A stretch of DNA of 64,000 nucleotides from contig NZ_KE557285.1 of the NCBI RefSeq assembly GCF_000442255.1, positions 6,306-70,305 on the forward strand. The letters run 5' to 3'. Positions 36,026 through 46,718 of the stretch are shown piece after piece. Origin of the DNA: Salipiger mucosus DSM 16094. Its GTDB lineage: Bacteria > Pseudomonadota > Alphaproteobacteria > Rhodobacterales > Rhodobacteraceae. Position numbers and translations under genes: made by a program. The notes below the pieces were generated by a model, which was given only the letters and a program-made list of their open reading frames with translations, did not search any database and had not been told where the DNA came from. The first letter of the stretch is position 1, and each line of letters starts with the position of its first letter.

Positions 36026-36643
36026 CTAGCCGTCCACGCCCGCGCGCGCCTTCCAGGCCTTGTGCCAGGCGCGCACCGAGGCACGGCTCTCCCAGCTGTA
36101 GCGCGGATCCTCGGTCACCCGTCCCACCCAGAGGCGCCCCTGCCCGATCCGCCAGGGATCGAGGATGAGCCCCTCCTGCATCGCCTGGCCGGGTGCGGTG
36201 ACGATCACCGTGGCATGTTCGAGCTTGGGATTGCGGGCATTGGCGATGGCGCGGTGCAATTCGAGCGTGCCGAACCCCTCGGCGTGCAACGCGATCTCGA
36301 GCGCGTCGGCGAAATCCTGGCAGACGCCCTTCTCGCGCAGCCCGTGGACGACCTTGACGTTGTGCAGGAACGGTGGATCGACCACCTGCCACTCGCGTGC
36401 CCAGTCGAGCGGCTCGCGCACGGCGATCTCGGCGGCGCGCGCGGCCTCGGCCGGATCGACGCCGGGCCCCAGCGCCATGAGCGCGCGGGTCACCTCGGCG
36501 ATCTGCGCACTGCGGGCGGCCTCGGAAGTGCGCGTGTCGGGCGCACTCGCGCCGGCGGTGGCAACGCGGGGCACGGCGGTGTCGCAGCCGGCCAGCGCCA
36601 CGAGGCCCAGCCCCAGCGCGGCGGCAAATGTAGCGGCGCGCAT
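36026..36643 (-). CDS. Transglutaminase-like cysteine-peptidase-fold lipoprotein (putative)
   Basis: 205 residues. A signal peptide with lipobox (LVALAGC, Cys20) marks it as a lipoprotein. The mature part shows a possible Cys-His-Asp triad spaced as in bacterial transglutaminase-like proteins: C108 in KGVCQDFADAL, H143 in LEHATVIV and D162 in LILDPWR. The fold assignment is my inference from this pattern. Its ATG lies 2 nt after the ntrX stop, so it is expressed with the ntr operon. The target is probably in the periplasm. Substrate unknown. Confidence 0.6.
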   Translation of the reverse strand: MRAATFAAALGLGLVALAGCDTAVPRVATAGASAPDTRTSEAARSAQIAEVTRALMALGPGVDPAEAARAAEIAVREPLDWAREWQVVDPPFLHNVKVVHGLREKGVCQDFADALEIALHAEGFGTLELHRAIANARNPKLEHATVIVTAPGQAMQEGLILDPWRIGQGRLWVGRVTEDPRYSWESRASVRAWHKAWKARAGVDG

Positions 36644-36645
36644 GC

Positions 36646-38064
36646 TCAACCGGCCTGCTGCACGTCGTCGTCCTCGACGAAAGCCACGCGGCCGCCGGAC
36701 TTGGCCCCGGTCACCACGCCCAGCGACTTCAGCTTGCGGTGCAGCGCCGAGCGCTCCATCCCGACAAAGGCCGCCGTCCGCGAGATGTTGCCCCCGAAGC
36801 GGTTGATCTGGGTCAGCAGGTATTCCCGCTCGAAGGCCTCGCGCGCCTCGCGCAGCGGCATGGTCGCCAGCGCGCCGGACAGCACCACGCGCCCCTCGGC
36901 GCCGTCGGTCGCGGGGGCCTCCTGCGGCAGTTCGCGCGCCTCGATGGGGCCCGTGCCCTCGCCCAGGATCAGCACCCGTTCGATCATGTTCTTGAGCTGG
37001 CGCACGTTGCCCGGCCAGACCATGGTCTGCAGCAGCGCCACGGCCTCGTCCGACAGCTCGCGCTTCGGCAGGCCCTGCGAGACGTTGAAGGTCTCGATGA
37101 AATGGCGCGCCAGAAGCGGAATGTCCTCGCGCCGGTCCTCGAGGCTGGGCACCGCGATCGGCACCACGTTGAGCCGGTGGTAGAGCTCCTGCCGGAAACG
37201 GCCCTCGGCGATCTCGGCATCGAGGTCGCGGTTGGTCGAGGAGATCACCCGCAGGTCCACGCGCACCTTGTCGGCGCCGCCGACGCGGGTGAAGCTCTGG
37301 TCCACCAGCACGCGCAGGATCTTGGACTGGGTGCCCAGCGGCATGTCGGCCACCTCGTCGAAGTAGACGACGCCGCCGTGGCCCTGCTCCAGCAGGCCCG
37401 GCTCGATCCCGCGGTCGGCGGTCTCGCGGCCGAAGAGCACCTCTTCCATGTTCTCCGGCGCAACCCCGGCGCAGTTCACCGTGACGAAGGGCGCGCCCGC
37501 GCGCGCGGAATGGGCGTGGATGTAGCGCGCGGCCACCTCCTTGCCCGCCCCGGCGGGGCCGGTGAGCATGACGCGGCCGTTGGATTTCGTCACCTTGTCG
37601 AGCTGGCCGGTCAGCGCACGGAAGGAGGCGCTGTCGCCGACCATCTGCGCCACCTCGGTCTCGCGCCGCTTGAGCTTGAGGTTCTCGCGGCGCAGGCGCG
37701 AGGTCTCCATCGCGCGGCGGATCACCACCAGCAGCTGGTCGATGTTGAAGGGCTTCTCGATGAAGTCGTAGGCGCCCTGCTTGATCGCGGCCACGGCGAT
37801 CTCGATGTTGCCGTGCCCCGAGATGATGACGACGGGAATGTCGGGGTTGTCGCGCTTGACGGTCTTCAGGATGTCGATCCCGTCCATCTTGCTGTCCTTG
37901 AGCCAGATGTCGAGGATCAGCAACCCCGGCGGCTCGGCGTTGACCTCGGACATGGCCTCGGAGGAGTTGCCCGCGAGCCGGGTCGTGAAGCCCTCGTCCT
38001 CGAGAATGTCTCCGATGAGCTCGCGAATGTCGCGCTCGTCGTCCACGATCAGGATGTCGCTCAT
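36646..38064 (-). CDS. ntrX: Nitrogen/redox response regulator NtrX, GAFTGA-less
   Basis: 472 residues. The receiver domain (phospho-acceptor D52 in LLILDIWLKD) is followed by an AAA+ domain with Walker A GPAGAGKE (169-176) and Walker B YFDE (234-237). A Fis-type helix-turn-helix (ISRTAAFVGMERSALHRKLK) comes last. Where sigma-54 activators carry GAFTGA, this protein reads GRETADRGIEPG (212-223), so contact with sigma-54 is unlikely. It overlaps ntrY by 4 bp (ATGA) and is co-transcribed with the lipoprotein gene downstream. NtrYX controls nitrogen, respiratory and envelope genes in related bacteria. Confidence 0.95.
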   Translation of the reverse strand: MSDILIVDDERDIRELIGDILEDEGFTTRLAGNSSEAMSEVNAEPPGLLILDIWLKDSKMDGIDILKTVKRDNPDIPVVIISGHGNIEIAVAAIKQGAYDFIEKPFNIDQLLVVIRRAMETSRLRRENLKLKRRETEVAQMVGDSASFRALTGQLDKVTKSNGRVMLTGPAGAGKEVAARYIHAHSARAGAPFVTVNCAGVAPENMEEVLFGRETADRGIEPGLLEQGHGGVVYFDEVADMPLGTQSKILRVLVDQSFTRVGGADKVRVDLRVISSTNRDLDAEIAEGRFRQELYHRLNVVPIAVPSLEDRREDIPLLARHFIETFNVSQGLPKRELSDEAVALLQTMVWPGNVRQLKNMIERVLILGEGTGPIEARELPQEAPATDGAEGRVVLSGALATMPLREAREAFEREYLLTQINRFGGNISRTAAFVGMERSALHRKLKSLGVVTGAKSGGRVAFVEDDDVQQAG

Positions 38065-40361
38065 GACTGCCCCTCCAGTTCGGTAGTGAGTTTCTGTGTC
38101 GCCGCCTTGCGCCCCTGCGCGGTGCCGAGCGGCAGCCGGACGACGGCCATGGCGCCCGCGTGCGCCGCGCCGTCGAAGGCGGGCGCATCCTCGAGCGTCA
38201 GCGTGCCGCCGTGTTCCTCGATGATCTTCTTGACGATGGGCAGGCCGAGGCCGGTGCCCTTGTCGCGGGTCGTGACATAGGGCTCGAAGAGCCGCGCGCG
38301 GTCCTCGGGCAGGCCGATGCCGTTGTCCATGATGCGGACAAGCGCGCGGCCCTCTTCCTCGGCCTCGAGCGTGACGCGGATCTCGGGGCCATGCCCCTCC
38401 GGCGCGCCCTTTTCCTGCAGGCTCTCGATGGCCTCGCCCGCGTTCTTGACCAGGTTCGTGAGCGCCTGCCCGATCATCGTCGCATCCAGTTCGGCGGGCA
38501 TCTCGCGTTCGGGCAGGTCGATGGTGAAGCGCACGTCCGGCTGGCCGCTTTCCTGCAGCATGACCGCACCGCGCAGGATCTCGACGAGGTCCTCGGGCTT
38601 GCGGTCGGGCTCGGGCATGCGGGCGAACTTGCTGAACTCGTCGACGATGCGGCGCAGGTCGGTGGTCTGGCGCACGATGACCTCGGTCATCTGGTCCAGC
38701 CGCTCGGCATCCTGCGGCTCGAGGCCCTTCCGGAACTTGCGCTTGATGCGTTCGGCCGACAGCTGGATCGGCGTGAGCGGGTTCTTGATCTCGTGCGCGA
38801 TGCGGCGGGCGACGTCGCCCCAGGCCGCCATGCGCTGCGCGCTGACGAGGTCGGTCACGTCGTCGAAGGCCACCACGTAGCCCTCGAGCCCGCCGTCGCC
38901 CCGGCGCCGCACCGAAAGGCGCACCAGCAGATGTTCGAGCCGCCCCTCGCGGCTGACCTTGACCTCTTCCTGCGCGGTTTCGAGCCCCTGCGTCCGCAGC
39001 CTGTCGAAGAGCGCGCCGAACTCGGGCACGGCCACGGTGATCGGAACCTCGGACTTGGTCTCCTGCCAGCCCAGCAGGCGTTCGGCCGAGCGGTTCACGA
39101 ATGTCACGCGGCCCGTCGCGTCGAGGCCCACGACACCGGAGGTCACCGAGCTCAGCACCGAGTCGAAGAGCCGCTGCCGGCGCTCGATCTGGCGGGTGTT
39201 CTCGAGCAGCGTCTCGCGCTGCGCCTTGAGCTGCTTGGTCATCTGGTTGAAGTAGCGGCCGAGCATCGAGATCTCGTCGTCGCCCTCCTCTTCCTTGACC
39301 TGCACGTCGAGATCGCCCGCCCCCACGCGCTGCGCGGCGCCGGTCAGGCGGCCCACGGGCCGGGACAGCCGTTCTGCGAACCACAGCCCCAGCCAGGTCG
39401 CCGCGAGGATCAGAAGCACCGCGAATCCCAGGTAGAGCAGCGCGAAGTCGAAGAGCCGCCGGCCCCGTTCGCTTTCCTGTTGCTGGTAGAAACGCGCGGT
39501 CTCCTGCGTCTCGTCCAGCAAGCCCAGCAGGTTGCCGTCGACCGCGCGACTCACGTAGAGATAGCGGTCGGCGAAGGCCTGGAGCGGCAGCAGCGCGCGC
39601 AGCTCGGAGTTTTCCCAGTCCGCGACAAGGGCGATGCCCTCTTCCTCGGCGCGCAGGAAGGCCGCCTGCGAGGGCTGCTCGAAATCGAAAAGGTAGGAAC
39701 GTTCGCCGCGCGCCCGGATCTCGCCGGTGCCGTCGATCACGTAGGCCTCGCGCAGACCGCGCTGCACCTGCCCCTGCCCCTGCGCCAGGATCTGCCGCAG
39801 GTCACCGTCATCCAGCGCGAAGTTCGCGCGCCGTGCGGCGTCGAGGAACCTTCCCAGCGCGGTGACATCTTCCTGCAGGCCGGCGCGCTGCTCGTCCTCG
39901 TAGGCCTCGGCCGCGGCCAGCGAGGCGCCAACCACGTTCTGCACGCGCTGCGAGAACCAGGTCTCGAGGCCGATATTGATGGTGAGCACCGCGAAGATCG
40001 CCACGGTGACCGTCGGCAGCAATGCCATGACCGCGAAGACGCCGGTGAGCCTCAGGTGCAGACGCGAGCCCGCCGACTGCGCGCGGCGGTCGGCGATCAT
40101 CCGCGCCACCCGCGCCAGCACGAGCGCCGCGATCAGCAGGACGTAGACGAGATCGGCCAGCAAGATCAGCCGCAGGCTGGTCTGCGCGCCCCGGCCCGTG
40201 TCGAGCGGCCCCATCGCCATGAAAGTCGCCATGGCGAGGATCGGGCCAAGTACGACGAGGCCAAGCGTCACGGCTGTCTGCACGCGGCGTTGTCGCCGCA
40301 GACGCATTAGCCGTGCCCAGGTTGAGCCTCTCGCCCCGGGGTGACGTGCCCGTGTTGCCAC
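38061..40361 (-). CDS. ntrY: Sensor histidine kinase NtrY
   Basis: 766 residues from a GTG (VATRARHPG) with GAGGT 6 nt upstream; an ATG at 40307 is less well placed. About three N-terminal membrane segments and a periplasmic region lead to another membrane helix near residue 310. A HAMP domain (RLSRPVGRLTGAAQRVGAGD) and a PAS domain (LFDSVLSSVTSGVVGLD) follow. The kinase core has the phospho-accepting His at 523 ([12 protein letters not shown]) and the ATP-binding N, G1 and G2 boxes (NLVKNAGEAI, DNGIGLP, GTGLGLPIVKK). It pairs with NtrX, which starts inside its stop codon. Confidence 0.96.
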   Translation of the reverse strand: MATRARHPGARGSTWARLMRLRRQRRVQTAVTLGLVVLGPILAMATFMAMGPLDTGRGAQTSLRLILLADLVYVLLIAALVLARVARMIADRRAQSAGSRLHLRLTGVFAVMALLPTVTVAIFAVLTINIGLETWFSQRVQNVVGASLAAAEAYEDEQRAGLQEDVTALGRFLDAARRANFALDDGDLRQILAQGQGQVQRGLREAYVIDGTGEIRARGERSYLFDFEQPSQAAFLRAEEEGIALVADWENSELRALLPLQAFADRYLYVSRAVDGNLLGLLDETQETARFYQQQESERGRRLFDFALLYLGFAVLLILAATWLGLWFAERLSRPVGRLTGAAQRVGAGDLDVQVKEEEGDDEISMLGRYFNQMTKQLKAQRETLLENTRQIERRQRLFDSVLSSVTSGVVGLDATGRVTFVNRSAERLLGWQETKSEVPITVAVPEFGALFDRLRTQGLETAQEEVKVSREGRLEHLLVRLSVRRRGDGGLEGYVVAFDDVTDLVSAQRMAAWGDVARRIAHEIKNPLTPIQLSAERIKRKFRKGLEPQDAERLDQMTEVIVRQTTDLRRIVDEFSKFARMPEPDRKPEDLVEILRGAVMLQESGQPDVRFTIDLPEREMPAELDATMIGQALTNLVKNAGEAIESLQEKGAPEGHGPEIRVTLEAEEEGRALVRIMDNGIGLPEDRARLFEPYVTTRDKGTGLGLPIVKKIIEEHGGTLTLEDAPAFDGAAHAGAMAVVRLPLGTAQGRKAATQKLTTELEGQS

Positions 40362-40460
40362 AGACTACCTCGCAAACATGTGCTGCTCGTGGCAGCAGAC
40401 CGCCATATCTTGTGGCTTCTTCATCGCGTGGAGCGATGCGGCCACATCCATGTGGCCCTT

Positions 40461-41834
40461 TTACATCAGTTTGCGGCGTCGTGTCACGCGAATATCGAGA
40501 TCGGTAATCTTCTTGCGAAGCGTGTTCCGGTTGATTCCCAGCAGGTCGGCGCATTTCGCCTGGTTCCCGCCGGTCGCCTCGAGCGCGATCTCGATGAGCG
40601 GCGCCTCGACCTCCTTGAGGATGCGGGCGTAGAGACCCGGCGGCGGCAGCATGTTGCCGTGCAGGTCGAAGTAGCGCCGCAGGTGCCGCGCGACCGAGGT
40701 GCCCAGCTTCTCGCTGTCGCCGCCGCGCAGAATCGGCCCGGTGTCGGGCTGGTTGCCCAGCACCGCCTCGACCTCGGAACGGCTGATCTCCTCGGCACGG
40801 CTGGTCAGGCTCAGCCGCCGCACCGAGTTCTCGAGCTGGCGCACGTTGCCGGGCCAGGAATAGGCGCGGAAGAGTTCCGAGGCCTCTTCCGAGAGCCACC
40901 GCTTGGGCGCACCCTCGCGCTCGGCCCGCGCGAGGAAGTGATCCGTCAGCAGCGCGATGTCCTCGACCCGCTCGCGCAGGCTGGGAACGTTGATCGTCGC
41001 GCCGGACAGTCGGTAGTAGAGGTCCTGGCGCACGTGGCCCTCGTCCATCGCCTGCGCGAGGTCCCCCTGCGAGGTCGCCATGAAGCGGGGCACGTGTTCG
41101 CCGGGGATGTCCATCATGCGCACGATGCGCGCCTGGATCTCGTCGGGGATATCGGTGATCTCGTCGATGAGCAGCGTGCCGCCCTTGACCCGCGCCAGCA
41201 CCTTCGACGGCCCCTCGAGCTCGGAGAGGTCGCCGCCCGTCACGGTGACGAAGGGCAGCGTGCGGCGGTCCGAGAAGTCGTGGATCGCCCGTGCGATCAG
41301 GCTCTTTCCGGTGCCGCTCTCGCCCGAGATCAGGACCGGGAGATCGGTGTTCATGACCTTGGCCACCAGGCGGTAGAGCGCCTGCATCGCGGGCGTGCGG
41401 CCCACCAGCGGCAGCTCGTCGGGGCCGTCGGCGCCGATGGTGGCGGAATCCTCGCGCGCGGGCGCGCGGTTGCGGTTGTCCAGCGCCTTGGCGGTGCGCT
41501 TCATCAGGTCCGGCAGGTCGAACGGCTTGGGCAGGTAGTCGTAGGCCTCGGCCTCGGCCGCCTGGATCGCCGTCATGATCGTGTTCTGCGCCGAGATCAC
41601 GATCACCGGCAGCTCGGGCCGGTCCTGGTGGATCTTGGGCAGCATCTCGAGCCCGTTGCCATCGGGCATGACCACGTCCGAGATCACCACGTCGCCCTTG
41701 CCCTCGCCGACCCAGCGCATGAGCGTGGTCAGCGAGCTGGTGGCGTGCACCTTGCAGCCCGCCCGCGTAAGCGCCTGTGTCAGAACCGTGCGGATCGTGC
41801 GGTCGTCGTCGGCGACCAGGACCGTGCCGTCCAT
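40461..41834 (-). CDS. ntrC: Nitrogen regulator NtrC, GAFTGA-less
   Basis: 457 residues. Receiver domain with D53 ([11 protein letters not shown]); AAA+ domain with Walker A GESGTGKS (171-178) and Walker B LLIDE (221-225); Fis-type C terminus ([19 protein letters not shown]). Between residues ~198 and 218 the L1 loop with GAFTGA is missing and only [20 protein letters not shown] remains. The NtrC of Rhodobacter capsulatus has the same deletion and activates sigma-70 RNA polymerase instead of sigma-54. Its ATG overlaps the ntrB stop (TAATG). The 99-bp gap to ntrY may carry a separate promoter. Confidence 0.96.
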   Translation of the reverse strand: MDGTVLVADDDRTIRTVLTQALTRAGCKVHATSSLTTLMRWVGEGKGDVVISDVVMPDGNGLEMLPKIHQDRPELPVIVISAQNTIMTAIQAAEAEAYDYLPKPFDLPDLMKRTAKALDNRNRAPAREDSATIGADGPDELPLVGRTPAMQALYRLVAKVMNTDLPVLISGESGTGKSLIARAIHDFSDRRTLPFVTVTGGDLSELEGPSKVLARVKGGTLLIDEITDIPDEIQARIVRMMDIPGEHVPRFMATSQGDLAQAMDEGHVRQDLYYRLSGATINVPSLRERVEDIALLTDHFLARAEREGAPKRWLSEEASELFRAYSWPGNVRQLENSVRRLSLTSRAEEISRSEVEAVLGNQPDTGPILRGGDSEKLGTSVARHLRRYFDLHGNMLPPPGLYARILKEVEAPLIEIALEATGGNQAKCADLLGINRNTLRKKITDLDIRVTRRRKLM

Positions 41835-42939
41835 TACCCTGTCTCCTCTGTCTCGCGCGGGGCGCGCGGAAGCGAAATGCGAAAGACCGTGCGGCCCGGA
41901 ACGGATTCCACCGAAATCCAGCCGTCGTGGTCAGAGATGATCTTCGAGACCAGCGCGAGGCCAAGCCCGGTGCCGTTCTCCTTGCCGGACACGAAAGGAT
42001 CGAAGACGTCGGCCTTGATGTCCGAGGGCAACCCCGGGCCGTCGTCGGTCACCTCGACCTGCAAAGGCAGCTTGAGCGTCGTGCCGTCGGCGCGGCGCAT
42101 GCGGAAGCTGTGCTCGTAGAAGGTGTGCAGGCGGATGGTGCCGCCCTCCTTCGGATCGGCGGCCTCGGCCGCGTTCTTGAGCAGGTTCAGCACCGCCTGC
42201 AGCAGCTGGTCGGGATCGCCGTAGGCCATCGGCAGCGAGGGATCGTAGTCCTCGACGATCTTCATGTGCGCGCCCACGCCCAGCTGGGTCGAGCGCCGCG
42301 CCCGGTCGAGCACGTCGTGCAGGTTCACCGCCTTGCGCTCGGGCGCCGAGAGGTTGCCGAACTGCTCGACCTGTTCGAGCAGTTTCACGATGCGCCGGGT
42401 CTCCTCGACGATCAGGTCGGTGAACTCGAGGTCGTCCTTGCCGAGGTTCATCGACAGCAGCTGCGCCGCGCCGGTGATCCCCGCGAGCGGGTTCTTGATC
42501 TCGTGCGCGAGCATCTCGGCCATGCCGATGGCCGACTTGGCGGCGGATTTCACGCTGTGGCTCTGGGTCATGCGGCCGGCCAGCTCGCGCGGGCTGATGA
42601 GCATGATGAACCAGCCCGGGTGCCCCTGCACCGGCGCGATCTGCAGGTTGCAGACCAGCGGCGCGCGGTTGCCGGTGCCGACGTCGACGTCGTTGACGAA
42701 GAGCGGCGTGCCGTTCTCGCGGGCCCGTGCAAGGCTCTCCTCCAGCGGCGCATCCACCGCGAGGCGGTCCCAGATCGGCTGGCCGATCAGCCACTTGGCG
42801 GAGTTGTTCATGAACCCCTCGGCCGCCGGATTCATGTCGGCGATGCGCTCTTCCGCGTCCAGCAGCACCGCCGGGACCGGCAGCGAGGACCAGAGCTGCA
42901 TCTGGAGCTCGGATGTGGCGTTGGTGTTGGCACTGGTGT

Positions 42940-42943
<4 letters not shown>
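41834..42943 (-). CDS. ntrB: Nitrogen-sensing histidine kinase NtrB (GlnL)
   Basis: 369 residues, cytoplasmic. An N-terminal PAS domain ([22 protein letters not shown]) is followed by the dimerisation/phospho-acceptor site H147 ([13 protein letters not shown]) and the ATP lid ([28 protein letters not shown]). PII proteins control its kinase/phosphatase balance. It overlaps dusB by 4 bp (ATGA) and ntrC by 1 bp. Confidence 0.96.
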
Positions 42944-43923
<980 letters not shown>

Positions 43924-43980
43924 GCGCCTATTCCTTGTGCAGATGCTTGGGAGGTAACCCGCGTCCGAGGCGCATTCAAT

Positions 43981-44009
43981 GCTATTGCGTCCGCGTCTGC
44001 CGCGATAGC
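43981..44009. promoter_or_regulatory. Inverted repeat in the dusB/ispDF divergent region
   Basis: GCTATTGCG and CGCGATAGC are inverted with one G-T type mismatch and an 11-base centre. It lies 58 nt from dusB and 91 nt from ispDF. It could be an operator for either side or a leader hairpin. Confidence 0.4.
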
Positions 44010-44099
44010 AGAGCTATGCCCGTTTTTTATGCACCCCGGGCGCAGTGATTGCGCAGGCGCCACGCAACGCATAGAGAACGCGCGAAAGGACAGCCTGTC

Positions 44100-45233
44100 A
44101 TGCGCACAGCCGCCATCATCGTCGCCGCCGGGCGCGGCACCCGCGCCGGCGGTCCCCTGCCCAAGCAGTGGCGCGAGGTCGCGGGCCGTCCCGTGGCGCG
44201 CCGGACGCTCGAGGCCTTTGCCCATCTCGACCAGGTTGTCCTCGTCGTGCACCCCGATGACCAGGCCCTTGCGACGGAGGCCGCCCGGGGGCTCGACGTG
44301 ATCCTTGCCGCGGGAGCCGCGGACCGTGCCGGATCGGTTCGCGCGGGGCTCGACGCGCTTGCGGGCGCCCCGCCCGACCGTGTGCTGATCCACGACGTCG
44401 CCCGTCCCTGCGTCAGCCGTGGGTTGATCGATTCGATCATCGCGGCGCTCGACGACGCACCGGGCGCGGCACCCGCACTGGCCGTCACGGACGCCCTCTG
44501 GCGCGGCGCCGAGGGTCGCGTCACGGGGACGCAGGACCGTGACGGTCTCTTTCGCGCGCAGACCCCGCAGGCTTTCCTGTACCCGGCCATCGTGCAGGCC
44601 CACGCGGCGCACCCGGGCGGCGCCGCGGACGACGTCGAGGTCGCCCGCGCCGCGGGGCTCGAGGTCGCCATCGTTCCGGGCGAGGAACGCAATCTCAAGA
44701 TCACCACCCCGGCGGATTTCGCCCGCGCCGCCGCACTCCTGGAGAGTTCCCGCATGGACATCCGCCTTGGCAACGGTTTCGACGTTCACCGCTTCGGACC
44801 CGGCGATCACGTCGTGCTGTGCGGCGTGAAAATCCCGCATTCCCGGGGACTTCAGGGCCATTCCGACGCCGATGTCGGGATGCACGCGCTGACGGACGCG
44901 CTCTATGGCGCCATGGCCGAGGGCGATATCGGCCGGCATTTCCCGCCGTCCGATCCGCAGTGGAAAGGCGCGGCCTCGGAGATATTCCTCCGTCACGCGG
45001 TGGATCTGGCGCGGGACAAGGGCTTCACCGTTTCGAACCTCGACCTGACCCTGGTCTGCGAGCGCCCGAAGATCGGACCACATGCCCCTGATATGATTTC
45101 TGAAATCGCCCGCATCACCGAATTGTGCGAGGACCGCGTCTCGATCAAGGCGACAACCTCCGAGCGGCTGGGCTTTGCCGGCCGGGAGGAAGGAATCGCC
45201 GCCATTGCCACCGCAACGCTGGTGAAACCATGA
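44100..45233 (+). CDS. ispDF: Bifunctional MEP-pathway enzyme IspDF
   Basis: 377 residues. The N-terminal half is the cytidylyltransferase IspD ([21 protein letters not shown], then [12 protein letters not shown]). The C-terminal half, from about M219, is 2-C-methyl-D-erythritol 2,4-cyclodiphosphate synthase IspF ([19 protein letters not shown] with the metal-binding DVH, and [19 protein letters not shown]). The two steps flank IspE in isoprenoid synthesis; this fusion is common in alphaproteobacteria. AAAGGA lies 10 nt upstream. It overlaps pgpA by 4 bp. Confidence 0.97.
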   Translation: MRTAAIIVAAGRGTRAGGPLPKQWREVAGRPVARRTLEAFAHLDQVVLVVHPDDQALATEAARGLDVILAAGAADRAGSVRAGLDALAGAPPDRVLIHDVARPCVSRGLIDSIIAALDDAPGAAPALAVTDALWRGAEGRVTGTQDRDGLFRAQTPQAFLYPAIVQAHAAHPGGAADDVEVARAAGLEVAIVPGEERNLKITTPADFARAAALLESSRMDIRLGNGFDVHRFGPGDHVVLCGVKIPHSRGLQGHSDADVGMHALTDALYGAMAEGDIGRHFPPSDPQWKGAASEIFLRHAVDLARDKGFTVSNLDLTLVCERPKIGPHAPDMISEIARITELCEDRVSIKATTSERLGFAGREEGIAAIATATLVKP

Positions 45234-45715
45234 AACTGATCGCCACTTTCTTCTACGTCGGCCTCCTGCGCCCCGGCCCGGGCACGTGGGGATCGCTGAC
45301 CGCGCTGCCCGTGGCATACGGGATCCTGACGCTGGGCGGTTTCTGGCTGCTTCTGGCCGCGACCCTGGCGCTATATCCGCTGGGCTGGGCGGCCACCCGC
45401 GCCGAGACCGCGGGCAAGGCCGACCACGATCCGGGCCATATCGTGGTTGACGAGGTCGTCGGCCAATGGATCGCCCTGTTTCCCGTGGCTTACGGCGCGA
45501 TGTTCATGTCCGCGGACCTCTGGCGCCTCTGGCCCGGCTGGGTTTCGGCCTTCGTCTTCTTCCGGCTCTTCGACATCTGGAAGCCCTGGCTCGTGGGGCG
45601 CGCCGACCGCATGGGCGGCCCGACCGGCGTGATGCTGGATGACGTGATCGCGGGCGTGTTTTCTGCTATCGTGACGATTATTCTCGCCGCCATTTCGCAC
45701 GGAGTCCTGATGTGA
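45230..45715 (+). CDS. pgpA: Phosphatidylglycerophosphatase A
   Basis: 161 residues. Membrane enzyme that removes phosphate from phosphatidylglycerophosphate. Motifs: [28 protein letters not shown] and [10 protein letters not shown], plus [15 protein letters not shown] at the end. It starts within the ispDF stop (ATGA) and its own stop overlaps the cinA start (GTGA), so ispDF-pgpA-cinA is one translationally coupled operon. Confidence 0.95.
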   Translation: MKLIATFFYVGLLRPGPGTWGSLTALPVAYGILTLGGFWLLLAATLALYPLGWAATRAETAGKADHDPGHIVVDEVVGQWIALFPVAYGAMFMSADLWRLWPGWVSAFVFFRLFDIWKPWLVGRADRMGGPTGVMLDDVIAGVFSAIVTIILAAISHGVLM

Positions 45716-46194
45716 CCGAAGTCCTTGCCCACGACATCCTGACCCGCGCCCGAGAGGCGGGCGTCACGGTCACCACGGCCGAAAGCTGCACCGGCGGCAT
45801 GGTCGCCGCCGCGCTGACCGACATTCCCGGTTCGTCCGATATCTTCCACCGCGGGATGATCACCTATTCCGACGCCGCCAAGCAGGAGATGCTGGGCGTC
45901 CACGCCGAGAGCCTGCAGGTGCATGGCGCGGTCTCGGAGCCGGTGGTCGTGGAGATGGCCGAGGGCGCCCGCATTGCGGCAAGTGCCGACATCGCGGTCG
46001 CCGTATCGGGTGTCGCGGGCCCCGGCGGCGGCACCGACCTCAAGCCCGAGGGGCGCGTCTGCTTCGCCCTCGCCACGGCGTCGGGCACGCAGGTCGAAAC
46101 CGTGGACTTCGGAGCGCTCGGCCGCGCCAATGTGCGGGCCGCCGCGACTCATCATGCGCTCGAGCTGATCCGCGGCGCGCTCGACGTAGACTGA
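45712..46194 (+). CDS. CinA C-terminal domain protein (nicotinamide-nucleotide amidase type)
   Basis: 160 residues, GTG start overlapping pgpA. Only the amidase (PncC) half of CinA is present. Motifs: TTAESCTGGMVAAALTDIPG and VSGVAGPGGGTDLKPEGRVCF. It probably deamidates nicotinamide mononucleotide to recycle NAD breakdown products. Confidence 0.93.
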   Translation: MTEVLAHDILTRAREAGVTVTTAESCTGGMVAAALTDIPGSSDIFHRGMITYSDAAKQEMLGVHAESLQVHGAVSEPVVVEMAEGARIAASADIAVAVSGVAGPGGGTDLKPEGRVCFALATASGTQVETVDFGALGRANVRAAATHHALELIRGALDVD

Positions 46195-46203
46195 GGCCGG
46201 CGG

Positions 46204-46647
46204 TCAGCCGTAGAGCTCGGCCGCACGCCGCTCGAAGGCGCGCACGATGCGCTGCATCGCCTCGTAGAAGAACATCCCAGCAGCCCCCTGCAGGATGCGG
46301 TTCTTGAACTCGAAATCGACGAAGAAATGCACGTCGACGCCGCCCTCGACATCCTCGAACTGCCACTTCGAGTGCATGTACTTGAACGGCCCGTCCAGGT
46401 ACTCGGTGTCGATCCGCTTCTCGTCGGGCCAGAGCGTCACGCGGCTGCCGAAGCGTTCGCGGAACACCTTGAACGAGATCACCAAGTCCGCGAGCATGAC
46501 CTCGTGGTCGCCCTTGTCCTCGCGCGAGCGCACGCGCGCCGCCGCGGTCCAGGGCAGGAACTCGGGATAGCGGCTCACGTCGGCCACCAGATCGTACATC
46601 TGCTGCGCCGTGTAGGGCAGGCGCTTGGTCTCGGAATGGGTCGGCAT
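46204..46647 (-). CDS. RatA/COQ10-type START-domain protein
   Basis: 147 residues: LPYTAQQMYDLVADVSRYPEF, LPWTAAARV, then DGPFKYMHSKWQFEDVEGG and VDFEFKNRILQ. This fold binds hydrophobic ligands such as ubiquinone (COQ10). The E. coli homologue RatA was described as a ribosome-association toxin, but the conserved role in alphaproteobacteria is more likely in quinone handling. It is convergent with the ispDF operon and divergent from hpt. Confidence 0.88.
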   Translation of the reverse strand: MPTHSETKRLPYTAQQMYDLVADVSRYPEFLPWTAAARVRSREDKGDHEVMLADLVISFKVFRERFGSRVTLWPDEKRIDTEYLDGPFKYMHSKWQFEDVEGGVDVHFFVDFEFKNRILQGAAGMFFYEAMQRIVRAFERRAAELYG

Positions 46648-46718
46648 ACCGGTCCTTTATCGCGTGACACTCATGGGTCAATACGTATGGTGGCCCCCGG
46701 GTTTCAAGGGAAAGCGAA

